Below, in pieces: positions 1 through 8,281 of a stretch of 32,752 nucleotides of DNA. The stretch is from the NCBI GenBank assembly GCA_051649785.1, contig JBOFHT010000089.1, forward strand, positions 1 to 32,752. The letters are read 5' to 3'. This DNA comes from JBOFHT01 sp051649785 (GTDB taxonomy: Archaea > Methanobacteriota > Methanobacteria > Methanobacteriales > Methanobacteriaceae). Numbering within the stretch: position 1 is the stretch's first letter; each line of letters begins with the position of its first letter. The position numbers were made by a program, and so were the translations under genes. Below the pieces are notes generated by a model. It saw only the letters and a list, made by a program, of their open reading frames with translations. It did not search any database and was not told where the DNA came from.

Positions 1-28
1 AATAGCATTTATAATTTAAGTTTATTTA

Positions 29-137
29 TTAATTTATTAGAATAATTAATTAATATTAACACAATAACACATAATAATAACACACTTAATAACACACTAT
101 AATAAAACATCCGAAAATAATTATTCTAATTAATTAA
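29..137. repeat. Long inverted repeat enclosing a 12-bp tandem repeat
   Basis: The arms at 29-48 and 118-137 are reverse complements over 20 bases with one mismatch. Inside the 69-base spacer the unit TAATAACACACT occurs twice in perfect tandem (75-86, 87-98), with a degenerate copy just before. The function is unknown; it could be a small mobile-element relic or a transcript-end hairpin of a gene to the left. In DNA this AT-rich, inverted repeats are less surprising than usual, but 19 of 20 matches is above what is seen elsewhere in the region. The rest of 1-257 shows only AT-rich sequence with a possible TATA element near 195-210 for the next gene. Confidence 0.45.
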
Positions 138-257
138 ATAATATTTAAAAATATACTAATATTTTACATAAACATAAATGATTATAAAATTAATGGTTAT
201 AAATATAATTAAATAATAAAATTAAAAAAAATAGAAAAGTTAAAAGGGGAATAAATT

Positions 258-656
258 TTGTTAACACCATATAATGCAGTAGAACTCCAACAAAAGATTA
301 TAATATTATATAAATTTGTTTTACAAAAGAAATTATATGATAAATTCTATTTAACCGATAGTTTAGCTATTTTTAGAGATAAAAACAATTCCAAACAAAA
401 TACTGGCCATAAGATTGGAACTACAGAGCCCATAGTGAAAGAAATTTTATCTATGGAAAATAGTGAAAAATTTTTAGAAAAATGTTTACTGGAATTAGAA
501 GAATTAAGACCTCCTACATTTGATAGGGATTATAAGGTATCTATAAATTATATTACAAATCGTAAATCCGTCGAATATCTTGCTAAAGCCCATGGTCTTA
601 AAGATAGTGAAGACATAGCTAATTTAAAAATTGAAAATCTTATAAAATTATTATAA
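258..656 (+). CDS. Hypothetical protein, 132 aa
   Basis: I do not recognise this protein. It starts with TTG at 258, preceded by a purine-rich AAAGGGGAA element about 10 bases upstream, which supports this start. The product is soluble-looking, lysine- and leucine-rich, without a signal peptide, membrane segment or cysteine cluster. Its C-terminal third (residues 85-132) is predicted mostly helical and includes SINYITNRKSVEYLAKAHGL. Base composition and codon use match the neighbours. It precedes nucS on the same strand by 139 bases containing a repeated 16-mer, so co-transcription with nucS is uncertain. Confidence 0.6.
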   Translation: MLTPYNAVELQQKIIILYKFVLQKKLYDKFYLTDSLAIFRDKNNSKQNTGHKIGTTEPIVKEILSMENSEKFLEKCLLELEELRPPTFDRDYKVSINYITNRKSVEYLAKAHGLKDSEDIANLKIENLIKLL

Positions 657-659
657 ACT

Positions 660-754
660 CTAATATCTGTGCTAATCTAATACTAATTACTAAATCAATA
701 CTAAAACTAAACTAATACTAATAATAAAACTAATAAAGCTAATATCTGTGCTAA
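660..754. repeat. 16-bp direct repeat before nucS
   Basis: CTAATATCTGTGCTAA occurs exactly at 660-675 and again at 739-754, 79 bases apart. The left copy begins right after the preceding stop codon. The whole intergenic stretch is built of CTAATA-like words. The rest of the word TCTGTG reappears at 784-789, where it merges with the ribosome binding region of nucS (GTGAT, 4 bases before ATG 796). This may be a local duplication or a binding site pair; nothing in the sequence decides between them. Confidence 0.5.
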
Positions 755-795
755 ACTAATTATAATAATAAATCTAATAAAAACTCTGTGATACA

Positions 796-1551
796 ATGAA
801 TAAATATAAAGCTATTAATGACCCTAATTTTGAAGAAGCATTTGAAGTTATTGATGAAGGACTTAGAAAAAAAGCAATGGTAATTATTTTTGCGTGTTTT
901 AAAGTTAATTATGAAGGTCGTGCTATGAGTGAATTAGGTTTTGGTGAGAGGATGATAATGATAAAAGGAGATGGATCATTCTTAGTCCATCAAGACAAAA
1001 AAGTAGATCCTGTTAATTGGCAACCTCCAAAATCACGCTCACGTGTTTTTATAAAAGATGATAAGGTATTTTTAGAAAGTTACAGGCGTTCTCCTGAAGA
1101 GAGAATTGAGGTTGAAATTAGAAAAACTTATTTTGTTAATTATTCATTAGTTGAAGATTTAGAAGAACTTGAAATGGCAGGATATGAAAAAGATATGGGA
1201 GATATGATAATGAAGCATCCTGATCTAATTGAAAAAGGATTTAGACCAACTTCAAGAGAATATTCCACAGAACATGGATTTATAGATATTATTGGAAAAG
1301 ATACTGAAGATAATATTGTTATATTAGAACTTAAAAGTAGAAAAGCAGGAGTTACTGCAGTAAAACAAATAAGAAGATACTTAAAAGACTTTGAAGACGA
1401 TAAGCGTGGTGTTCGAGGAATTCTAGTTGCACCCGGAATAGTTGAAGATGCTAAAGAATTACTTGAAGAAGAAAATATTGAATTTAAAGAATTAGAAGCC
1501 CCAAGAGAATTAAAGAGAGATAAAAAAGTAACTTTAGATGCATTCGGATAA
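796..1551 (+). CDS. nucS: Endonuclease NucS/EndoMS
   Basis: NucS/EndoMS is a RecB-like nuclease that cuts DNA at mismatches (EndoMS activity) or at branched ends. In many archaea and actinobacteria it provides mismatch repair without MutS-MutL. The sequence shows the nuclease domain in the C-terminal half: GFIDIIG (catalytic Asp164), LELKSRK (Glu178, Lys180) and QIRRY (Gln191). The N-terminal half (about 1-125) is the dimerisation/DNA-binding domain. The 251-aa length is typical. The protein ends in TLDAFG, a plausible degenerate PCNA-interacting tail, in line with PCNA-controlled NucS in Thermococcales. The mntP gene follows after 24 bases on the same strand, so an operon is likely. Family assignment is secure; the substrate preference in this organism is inferred. 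Confidence 0.95.
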   Translation: MNKYKAINDPNFEEAFEVIDEGLRKKAMVIIFACFKVNYEGRAMSELGFGERMIMIKGDGSFLVHQDKKVDPVNWQPPKSRSRVFIKDDKVFLESYRRSPEERIEVEIRKTYFVNYSLVEDLEELEMAGYEKDMGDMIMKHPDLIEKGFRPTSREYSTEHGFIDIIGKDTEDNIVILELKSRKAGVTAVKQIRRYLKDFEDDKRGVRGILVAPGIVEDAKELLEEENIEFKELEAPRELKRDKKVTLDAFG

Positions 1552-1575
1552 ATGAGATACTTGGGATAAGATATT

Positions 1576-2133
1576 ATGGATATTCTTTCAATAATAATAC
1601 TATCTATAGCTTTAGCAATGGATGCATTTAGTGTGTCAATAACTAAAGGTTTTAGTTTAAAAAAAATTACAATTCTCCAAGCTATTTATATTGGATTATT
1701 TTTTGGAGGATTTCAAGCTATAATGCCAGTACTAGGTTGGATTGGTGGAGAACAAATTGCAGATGTTGTTTCAAGTTTTGCACCAATTATAGCATTTATT
1801 TTGTTAGTGATAATTGGATTAAAAATGATTTATGAAAGTTTGTCATCAAAAGATGGAGAAGAAGTAGAATCAAAATTTTCATTTAAAGAATTAACATTTT
1901 TAGCAATAGCTACTAGTATTGATGCATTTGCTGTAGGGATAACATTTTCCTTTTTAAAAATACCTATACTAATTCCAATAATATTTATAGGAGTAATTAC
2001 ATTTCTATTTTCAGAGCTAGGGGTTTTAATTGGAAATAAAGTAGGGCATATTTTTGGAGACAAATTTGAAATTGTTGGAGGAATTGTTTTAATTTTAATT
2101 GGATTTAAAATACTAGCTGAAAGTCTCTTTTAG
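1576..2133 (+). CDS. mntP: Manganese efflux pump MntP family
   Basis: This is a small polytopic membrane protein of the MntP (YebN, DUF204) family, which exports Mn2+ and protects against manganese excess. At 185 aa it matches the family length. About six hydrophobic segments are visible, arranged as two similar halves. Each half carries the family hallmark: AMDAFSVS around Asp16 and SIDAFAVGI around Asp116, the acidic residues known to be needed in E. coli MntP. It lies 24 bases after nucS. Its stop codon interlocks with the stop of the convergent minus-strand gene (bases 2130-2133). No riboswitch was recognised upstream, unlike bacterial mntP genes. Confidence 0.93.
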   Translation: MDILSIIILSIALAMDAFSVSITKGFSLKKITILQAIYIGLFFGGFQAIMPVLGWIGGEQIADVVSSFAPIIAFILLVIIGLKMIYESLSSKDGEEVESKFSFKELTFLAIATSIDAFAVGITFSFLKIPILIPIIFIGVITFLFSELGVLIGNKVGHIFGDKFEIVGGIVLILIGFKILAESLF

Positions 2134-2633
2134 TTTTTTAACTTTTTAATTTCTTCCATATGATGATTCATTGTAAAATCATTAGCGGGTTTCGATACAG
2201 TTACATGGTGATCTTTTTCTAGTTTATAAATCAAAAACTTTTCATTATCTAATTTTACAGAATCATCACTACTTTCAAGGTCTAAATTAGATAGTTCTTC
2301 CATTATATCATCATATTCTTTTTCTTCTTTAGCTATTAGTTCATTAATATCCATTTCTTTAAATTTATCATTTAACTGAATAGATAATGCAACAACCCCA
2401 TTAAGAGTTTTATCATTTATTTCAAAGCTAGCTTTTCTTATTTCGTCCATACTCATAATTACATGGTCTCGTGTAGATTCTGTAGCAGGAATCTCATTAG
2501 AAGTTCCAATTAAATTTATTTCATAGCTATTTTTCCAAGACCCAATGTTATATATTGCATAATTAATGTCATTGAAATTAATGGTTTTTTTATTGTTTTT
2601 ATTGTTATTAGTTGAAATAATATCACCTTCCAT
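2130..2633 (-). CDS. Hypothetical acidic protein, 167 aa
   Basis: The product is not recognised. I place the start at the ATG at 2633 because AAAGAG lies upstream of it; a TTG seven codons further out (2654) has no binding site. The protein is acidic (clusters such as KEEKEYDDIMEELSNLDLESS), with an Asn/Lys-rich N terminus. A central part (residues 25-100) has alternating hydrophobic residues that look like a small alpha/beta domain. There is no signal peptide or membrane segment. The stop TAA overlaps the mntP stop by sharing TTAG at 2130-2133, so the two transcripts must overlap at their 3' ends. Confidence 0.65.
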   Translation of the reverse strand: MEGDIISTNNNKNNKKTINFNDINYAIYNIGSWKNSYEINLIGTSNEIPATESTRDHVIMSMDEIRKASFEINDKTLNGVVALSIQLNDKFKEMDINELIAKEEKEYDDIMEELSNLDLESSDDSVKLDNEKFLIYKLEKDHHVTVSKPANDFTMNHHMEEIKKLKN

Positions 2634-2661
2634 AATAAATACTCTTTTTATCAAATTACTA

Positions 2662-2760
2662 CTATTTAAATATACTATTCAATTCTTTATCTTTTAATTC
2701 AACACATCCAATAATTCTATTGAAAATATCTTTTCGTGTTTTATCCAAGTTTTAAATTCA
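2662..2760 (-). pseudogene. Possible frameshifted 3' relic of a gene
   Basis: On the minus strand one frame reads ...EFKTWIKHEKIFS... and ends at 2694-2696. An overlapping frame reads ...DIFNRIIGCVELKDKELNSI... and ends in TAG at 2662-2664. Neither has a start codon of its own. Joined by one frameshift they would give a normal-looking hydrophilic C terminus. The remainder of 2634-2957 is AT-rich, with a repeated TTTAAAATTTGC word and no clear gene. This could be chance in AT-rich DNA; the family is unknown. Confidence 0.3.
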
Positions 2761-2957
2761 TTATTTGTTGCAAATTTTAAAATTGATTAAGATTAAATTA
2801 ATTTTAATCAGTTAAATAATTAATTTTTTCCAAGAACTTTGATAATGGCAAATTTTAAAGTTATAATATTTAAGTATCCACAATAACTAGTAAAGTCAAT
2901 ATAGCCCTACAATACATTTATTCATTTTTCATAAAGTATTATACTTAATAAAATAAA

Positions 2958-3518
2958 TTAATACCTATAAGGAGGCAATTCAGTATCATAATCATCATAT
3001 TTATTCTTATTTTCAGCCGTGACATATTCATCTACTAAACTTTTATATTCATCATTCTTAAATTGCTTTAAAAAGCTAAATGCAAACCTATAATTCCTAC
3101 AGGTATGATAATATGTGTCGTCAAGAGTTGGATAACCTGGAATCATATCTTTATGAGTTAGTGGAATTTGTTTCCCGTTAAGGACTTTAACTTTAACTTC
3201 ACCAGTATCTACTTCAATAACACTGCTTTTTTCATATTGGAATGCTAGATGGAAGTTTTTAGACCAATCTCTTTTTTTAAATACTCCGCATAAATAGTAT
3301 GCATTATGTAGAATTGCTTCATCTAATACATAATTTTCAATCTTTGTAGTATTTGCTTTTACTTGAGAGAATGTATATCCTTTTAATCCTTTTTTACAGT
3401 GGTGTTTTAAATTAACATCTTTTATTCCCATTAACCAGAATATCCTGTATGCACCATCTTGTATTTCAAGAGATGCGATTGTAGGTACGTCTTCAGTTCT
3501 ACTTAATACATTTGCCAT
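2958..3518 (-). CDS. Hypothetical protein, 186 aa
   Basis: I do not recognise this protein. The start is well supported: AGGTGAT lies 3 bases before ATG 3518 on the minus strand, a strong archaeal ribosome binding site. The protein is Tyr/Lys/Asp-rich and soluble-looking, with scattered Cys (HHCKKG, YLCGVF, YHTCRN) but no clear metal motif. The C terminus is low-complexity (DDYDTELPPYRY). A long non-coding region lies upstream, so it has its own promoter. A TATAAATA-like stretch around 3598-3610 read on this strand is a candidate. Confidence 0.7.
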   Translation of the reverse strand: MANVLSRTEDVPTIASLEIQDGAYRIFWLMGIKDVNLKHHCKKGLKGYTFSQVKANTTKIENYVLDEAILHNAYYLCGVFKKRDWSKNFHLAFQYEKSSVIEVDTGEVKVKVLNGKQIPLTHKDMIPGYPTLDDTYYHTCRNYRFAFSFLKQFKNDEYKSLVDEYVTAENKNKYDDYDTELPPYRY

Positions 3519-3655
3519 ATTATCACCTAAAAACTTATAAAAGCTATAAAATTTTACAATATTTTTACAATTATTCTAAAAATAGTTCTAACTATTATTT
3601 ATAATATATTGGGTATTGGGAACTATTAAATATTTGGGTAATGTTTTTAAGGCAT

Positions 3656-3762
3656 TGTCAAAATGTTAGTTGTTAGAAAAAATTAATTAGCTAAATTTCA
3701 ATTAAAGTCAAATTAATCTTAAAAAATCAATTTTAAAAATTGTAACAACTAACAAATTGACA
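3656..3762. mobile_element. MITE-like inverted-repeat element A
   Basis: TGTCAAAATGTTAGTTGTTA (3656-3675) is repeated in reverse complement at 3743-3762 with only two mismatches, separated by 67 AT-rich bases with no coding capacity. The core TGTCAA of the ends is shared with element B 120 bases away. No flanking target-site duplication could be found for this copy. A small non-autonomous transposable element is the preferred reading; a regulatory stem-loop is the alternative. Confidence 0.45.
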
Positions 3763-3867
3763 GTCTCTTTTAATCTTGTAATATGGATAATAGAAGAATG
3801 TTAGTAATATTGTTAAATGTGTGAATTATTGGATTTAAAAAAAATAATCAATTAAATGTGTTTTATT

Positions 3868-4015
3868 AATCTACATCAGCTCTGTCAACTTAAGTAATTA
3901 AATACTAAATCTTAACTAAATTTAATAAATTACTCATATATTCGGAATAATTTTTTTGAATTTTTATAAAAATTTACTTTAAAAAATTCTTAAATTGACA
4001 GAAGTGAATCTACAT
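3868..4015. mobile_element. MITE-like element B with 9-bp direct repeats
   Basis: The 9-mer AATCTACAT occurs at 3868-3876 and 4007-4015. Immediately inside are 18-base inverted termini: CAGCTCTGTCAACTTAAG at 3877 onward, and at the other end a sequence whose complement reads CACTTCTGTCAATTTAAG (15 of 18 identical). The 130-bp interior is AT-rich and non-coding. This is the layout of a miniature transposable element with a target-site duplication. No transposase is present in the window. The remainder of the 3519-4584 non-coding stretch holds element A, a tandem repeat at 4116-4157 and the adhesin leader. Confidence 0.55.
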
Positions 4016-4115
4016 ATGTAATCATATTCTTTTGAACAAACTTTTTTAATATAATACCCTTTTAGGAATTTTTTGTTTTTCAAGTATAATATTGGATGTT
4101 TGATAAATATTAAAC

Positions 4116-4157
4116 AGTATTCTAAATAATGAGATTAGTATCCTAAATAATCGGATA
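4116..4157. repeat. 21-bp tandem repeat upstream of the adhesin
   Basis: Two adjacent copies of AGTATtCTAAATAATgaGAT are seen at 4116-4136 and 4137-4157, differing at three or so positions. A partial inverted copy (TTTTTTAGGACTAATAT) follows near 4165-4181. Spacing of two helical turns suggests a possible regulator binding site, but it lies more than 400 bases before the adhesin start, so the target is unclear. Confidence 0.4.
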
Positions 4158-4570
4158 ATTCGTGTTTTTTAGGACTAATATCAGTAAAACATAAAGCTTA
4201 TATTGTTTAATGATTATATACTTATTTAGATGAGGTATTTCCCCAATTAACATATATTAATACCATATCTAAGTTATACATAAGATTTTAATTTTAATAA
4301 TCTGATTTAAAGCAATTTAAAGCATTCCAAGGATTATAAATGTTATTAGAATGTATTACTGGTTTTAGGAGCAAGTAGAAATTATACAGCACCTAACTTA
4401 CATAAAGCATAATAAGTGAGTCTTAGCCAAAAAGATTTTTCATATAGAAAAATTTTCTTCATTTACAAATCCAAGGATTTTAATAAAGTTTTGATTTAGA
4501 AATTTCGACTTTTGACCACGACTCTAAGTATTAAAAAAATCTATTTAATTAAACATTAATATTTAAAAAG

Positions 4571-4577
4571 AGGTGAA
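4571..4577 (+). promoter_or_regulatory. Strong ribosome binding site of adhesin gene
   Basis: GAGGTGA lies 7 bases before ATG 4585, a full match to the archaeal anti-Shine-Dalgarno complement. It fixes the start directly ahead of an obvious signal peptide. A motif GACCACGACTC at 4514-4524 resembles sequences upstream of two other genes in the window. Confidence 0.7.
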
Positions 4578-4584
4578 TTAAAAT

Positions 4585-7578
4585 ATGAATAAAATAAGCA
4601 AAATAATCTTATTAATAGGAATAATAGGAATAATATCATTGGCAGCAATAAGCTCAGCATCAGCAAAAGAAATAACAATTAGTAATAGTACCCTTGGAGG
4701 AATTAACAAATCAATAGCAGATGGGAATTCTGAAATTATATTAGAAGGGGGAATTTATAATGGAAGTAATAATACTAAGATAAATATAAATGAAGGTAGT
4801 GTCATTACTATTAAAAGTAGTGACCCTAACAATAAAGCAGTCATTAATGGAAGCCGTAGCTATTTCATATCTAATTATGGTACATTAACTTTGATAAATT
4901 TAGAAATACATAATGCTTCAGATAAAGATTCTTCAGGAATAGTTAACAATGGAAAACTAACCATAATAAATTGCACATTCTTAAACAATGCTTATTACCC
5001 ATTAGGTATGGGAGATGGTGATTACAGCCCAATAACTAATTATAACAAATTAGATATTATGGGGTCTAAATTTATAGGTTGTGACAATGCTATTAGAGGA
5101 GGAGCTATATCTAATATGGATAAAGGTGAATTAAGTATAAGTGATTCTTATTTTTCAGATAATAAAGTTAAAAAGTATGGAGGGGCAATATATAACGAAG
5201 GTAATTTAAAGATATATAATTCAGATTTCACAAATAACAAAGCAGAAGAACCTGGAGGTTCAGCTTATGGAGGAGCCATATATAGCACAGGTAATCTAAA
5301 CATTAATAATTCCAATTTTACCAATAATTATGCTATTAGCCATGGGGGAGCTATTCTTAGTTCAAATAACTTATTTATTTACAATACTTTATTTAAAGAA
5401 AATCAAGGATTTAATGGGGGAGCCATAATCCATAGTATTGGTAATATAGTTATAAATAGTTCAAAATTTATAGAAAATATTGCTAGAAACGAAGGTGGAG
5501 CAATAAACATTGAGTATGCTAATAGTAATAATAACAAATCATACATAAATTATTCAGATTTTATAGGAAACAATGCTAACTATGGAGGAGCTATTAGCTC
5601 ATTAGGTAATGTTCTATCTATAAATAACTCAAATTTTATGAACAATACTGCTATTAAAATTGCAGGAGCTATTTCTAATTACGCTACTACTTTATATATT
5701 ACTGGATCTATTTTTAATAATAATACAGCACATGAAAATGGTGCTATATATAATAATTACCAGTTATTCATTTATAAATCATCATTTAAAGAAAATAACG
5801 CAATTGAATATGGTGGGGCAATATATAACACGGAAAATGCTTTTTTAAGTATTAATACCTCAAACTTTACTGAAAATAAAGTTATGGGGGAGCATAATAG
5901 TAATGTATACCAAGTTAAAGGTGGTGCTATATATAATAACGGAGAAGTATCAATTTTCAACTCAAAGTTCATAGAAAACAGTGCAACAAATGGAGGAGCA
6001 ATATACAATCAAGGAAACATTAATGTATCATACTCTAATTTTAGCAATAATGAAGCATCTTTTGGTAGTGTTATATATAATGAATATGGAAAATTGAATA
6101 TTAATAATTCAAATTTTACAAAAAATAAAGCAGACTATAATGGAGGAGCAATATATAACAATGATAATCTATTAATTTCTAAATCTAATTTTATAGAAAA
6201 CAGTGCAAAAAATGGAGGAGCAATATACAACAATAGAAATCTAAGTGTTTCATACTCTACATTTAACAACAACCAAGGACAATATGGAAGTGGATTATAC
6301 AATAATGAAAACACATTAACAACAATCACCAGCTCTAACTTTACAAAAAACAATGCAGAAAGTGACGGAGCAGCAATATACAACCTCGCAAAAACAACAA
6401 TAACTAACTCCACATTCACAAAAAACAACGCAACAAAAGGAGCAGCAATATACAACCAAGCAAACTTAACAATTAAAAGCTCTAATTTCATAGAAAACAA
6501 TGCAACAAAAGGAGCAGCAATATACAACAACGGAAACTTAAGTGTTTCATACTCCACATTTAACAACAACCAAGCAAACTCTGGAAGTGGATTATACAAT
6601 AATGAAAACACCGCAACAATCACTAACTCCACATTCACAAAAAACAAAGCAACAAAAGGAGCAGCAATATACAACCTCGCAAAAACAACAATAACTAGCT
6701 CCAACTTCACACAAAACAATGCAGAAAGTGACGGAGGAGCAATATACAACCTAGTTACCCGTATGACTGTTACAGGTTCTAATTTCATTAACAATTCTGC
6801 TTTAAAAGGCAATGACATATACCTAGGTTTAATTGAAAATATTGTTTCAATTAATTATAATAAATTTTTAACAATAAATAGAGAATCCATTTACTACTCT
6901 GATGAACAAATTTTAGACCCAAACATAATTGGAGATAGTTCTAATGTTAATATAGGCTATAACTGGTGGGGGTCTAATGACATTAAAGGAAAAACATATG
7001 GAATATCACCAATTAACTATTATACAATGAAAATTAGTACTAGTGTTTTAAATAGCAAATTATCTGTAAAAGATAACATATTAATCAATTATTACTTTGT
7101 CCTTAACGGAACTAATATCAACGCTGATGCAAAATCCAAGTTCCAATTTTTTACAGTTAGTTTATACTATAATGGAAAAATTTTAAAAAATATAGATGGT
7201 CGCTACAATAGTGCACAATACATAACACTAGATACAGTTAATAATACTATTAAATTTGCGAATGACCCTGGATTAACCATAAAATACACAGCAAGTAAAT
7301 TAAAAACATCTACTGACTTCACTATCTATTCAAAAAACAAAAAATACGCAAAATTTAAAGTATCACTTAAAGATGCAAAAAAGAAAATAATGGCTAATAA
7401 ATGGATTAAATTCTATAAAGGAAGCAAATACCTTGGACAAGTAAAAACAAACAGTAAAGGAATAGGATACCTAACAATCCAAATAAAAAAAGTCAAAGGT
7501 AAAAGTAAAATAACAACAAAATACACAGGAACTGGAATATACTACTCCAACACAAAAACAAAAACAGTGAAAATATAA
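4585..7578 (+). CDS. Secreted beta-helix adhesin-like protein
   Basis: This 997-aa surface protein belongs to the adhesin-like proteins abundant in Methanobrevibacter, thought to bind host, plant or microbial surfaces. Residues 1-28 form a Sec signal peptide (hydrophobic IILLIGIIGIISL, then SSASAKE). Residues 30 to about 740 are right-handed beta-helix repeats with the recurrent pattern GGAIYN-x-G-x-L-x-I-x-x-S-x-F-x-x-N-x-A, about 20-24 residues per coil, as in polymorphic membrane-protein repeats. A linker follows. The last 90 residues form an Ig-like beta domain (KFKVSLKDAKKK... to KTKTVKI) typical of these proteins. No pseudomurein-binding repeat or C-terminal membrane helix is visible, so retention on the wall is unexplained. 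Codon use changes sharply near 6290-6760, within a 297-bp internal duplication. Confidence 0.93.
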   Translation: MNKISKIILLIGIIGIISLAAISSASAKEITISNSTLGGINKSIADGNSEIILEGGIYNGSNNTKININEGSVITIKSSDPNNKAVINGSRSYFISNYGTLTLINLEIHNASDKDSSGIVNNGKLTIINCTFLNNAYYPLGMGDGDYSPITNYNKLDIMGSKFIGCDNAIRGGAISNMDKGELSISDSYFSDNKVKKYGGAIYNEGNLKIYNSDFTNNKAEEPGGSAYGGAIYSTGNLNINNSNFTNNYAISHGGAILSSNNLFIYNTLFKENQGFNGGAIIHSIGNIVINSSKFIENIARNEGGAINIEYANSNNNKSYINYSDFIGNNANYGGAISSLGNVLSINNSNFMNNTAIKIAGAISNYATTLYITGSIFNNNTAHENGAIYNNYQLFIYKSSFKENNAIEYGGAIYNTENAFLSINTSNFTENKVMGEHNSNVYQVKGGAIYNNGEVSIFNSKFIENSATNGGAIYNQGNINVSYSNFSNNEASFGSVIYNEYGKLNINNSNFTKNKADYNGGAIYNNDNLLISKSNFIENSAKNGGAIYNNRNLSVSYSTFNNNQGQYGSGLYNNENTLTTITSSNFTKNNAESDGAAIYNLAKTTITNSTFTKNNATKGAAIYNQANLTIKSSNFIENNATKGAAIYNNGNLSVSYSTFNNNQANSGSGLYNNENTATITNSTFTKNKATKGAAIYNLAKTTITSSNFTQNNAESDGGAIYNLVTRMTVTGSNFINNSALKGNDIYLGLIENIVSINYNKFLTINRESIYYSDEQILDPNIIGDSSNVNIGYNWWGSNDIKGKTYGISPINYYTMKISTSVLNSKLSVKDNILINYYFVLNGTNINADAKSKFQFFTVSLYYNGKILKNIDGRYNSAQYITLDTVNNTIKFANDPGLTIKYTASKLKTSTDFTIYSKNKKYAKFKVSLKDAKKKIMANKWIKFYKGSKYLGQVKTNSKGIGYLTIQIKKVKGKSKITTKYTGTGIYYSNTKTKTVKI
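6210..6625 (+). repeat. 297-bp internal duplication in adhesin gene
   Basis: Bases from about 6210-6325 recur at about 6507-6622, with an exact offset of 297 bases (99 codons). Both copies hold AGTGTTTCATACTC and GGAAGTGGATTATACAATAA. A shorter word, GCAACAAAAGGAGCAGCAAT, appears three times (near 6430, 6503 and 6648). The in-frame spacing means recombination between copies would add or remove whole coils of the beta helix. Confidence 0.75.
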
Positions 7579-7629
7579 ATAAAAATATGAATATAAAAAT
7601 ATAAAAACTAAAATAAATTATTATCCATC

Positions 7630-7655
7630 ATGATATCTCCTATTAGAGGTATCAT
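7630..7655 (+). terminator. Hairpin after the adhesin gene
   Basis: ATGATATCTC (7630-7639) can pair with GAGGTATCAT (7646-7655) around a six-base loop, with one G-U pair, 51 bases after the adhesin stop. No long T tract follows directly. It may end or stabilise the adhesin transcript. Further right, 7579-7958 contains a TA dinucleotide run (about 7679-7698), an AAT microsatellite (7826-7844) and a lone GGCTTTGTAGAAACCC word near 7753, but no gene. Confidence 0.4.
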
Positions 7656-7958
7656 ATAATTTAATTATCAATATAATTAATATATATATATATATATAAT
7701 AAATAAAAAATTTAAATATATTATTATATGCATATAATATTCATATAAAATTTGGCTTTGTAGAAACCCTTTTTTATTTTGTTAATCTTCTAATATTTTT
7801 ATGAAATCAATTTCAGGGATTTCCAAATAATAATAATAATAATACTCAAAAATATTTGAAACAAATAAAATGTAATGAACTAATAAAGTGCAAATAGAAA
7901 AAGAATATAAACTCAAGTAATAATTAACTATCCTTAAACATAGTAAAAGGTGCTAGAA

Positions 7959-8189
7959 ATGGATCCCGCTAAAAAACTAAAGGAAAAAGGAATAATCAGT
8001 CCAAAAAATAAACTTAAACCTGGTGTGATAATAATTGGTTTTAGGGAACTTCATGTTGAAACAAATCCCATTAGGTTTTGGATGCAGGAATTAGACGATG
8101 ATATGTTAATTGCAGAACTTAATGAAAATAATACTCCGCCGTGGGCTAAACCTTATATAGATGTATTATCAAAACTTGAAGCAGAATAA
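7959..8189 (+). CDS. Small hypothetical protein, 76 aa
   Basis: The protein is not recognised. The start is set at ATG 7959 because AAGGTG (7947-7952) precedes it by 6 bases; a GTG codon at 7950 is part of that ribosome binding site and is not a likely start. The product begins MDPAKKLKEKGIISPKNK, then a short hydrophobic strand (GVIIIGF), a conserved-looking RELHVETNPIRFWMQELDDD and an acidic helical end. There is no membrane segment. It lies 92 bases before the nitrilase-family gene on the same strand, so the two may be co-transcribed. Confidence 0.75.
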   Translation: MDPAKKLKEKGIISPKNKLKPGVIIIGFRELHVETNPIRFWMQELDDDMLIAELNENNTPPWAKPYIDVLSKLEAE

Positions 8190-8281
8190 TGATTTTAGAG
8201 TATTATTCAGTATAAATTCAAGTTATCCATACATCAATTTATATTAAAATATTGTAAATTATAAAATTTAGAAGTGGTTAA

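Noticed and set aside
6135..6818. Minus-strand frame of 227 codons inside the adhesin gene
   Set aside because: It is an antisense shadow of the repeated GGAIYN coils, which read as LYIAPP repeats on the other strand.
7741..7770. GGCTTTGTAGAAACCC word resembling an insertion-sequence end
   Set aside because: Only one end was found; no convincing inverted partner or transposase nearby.
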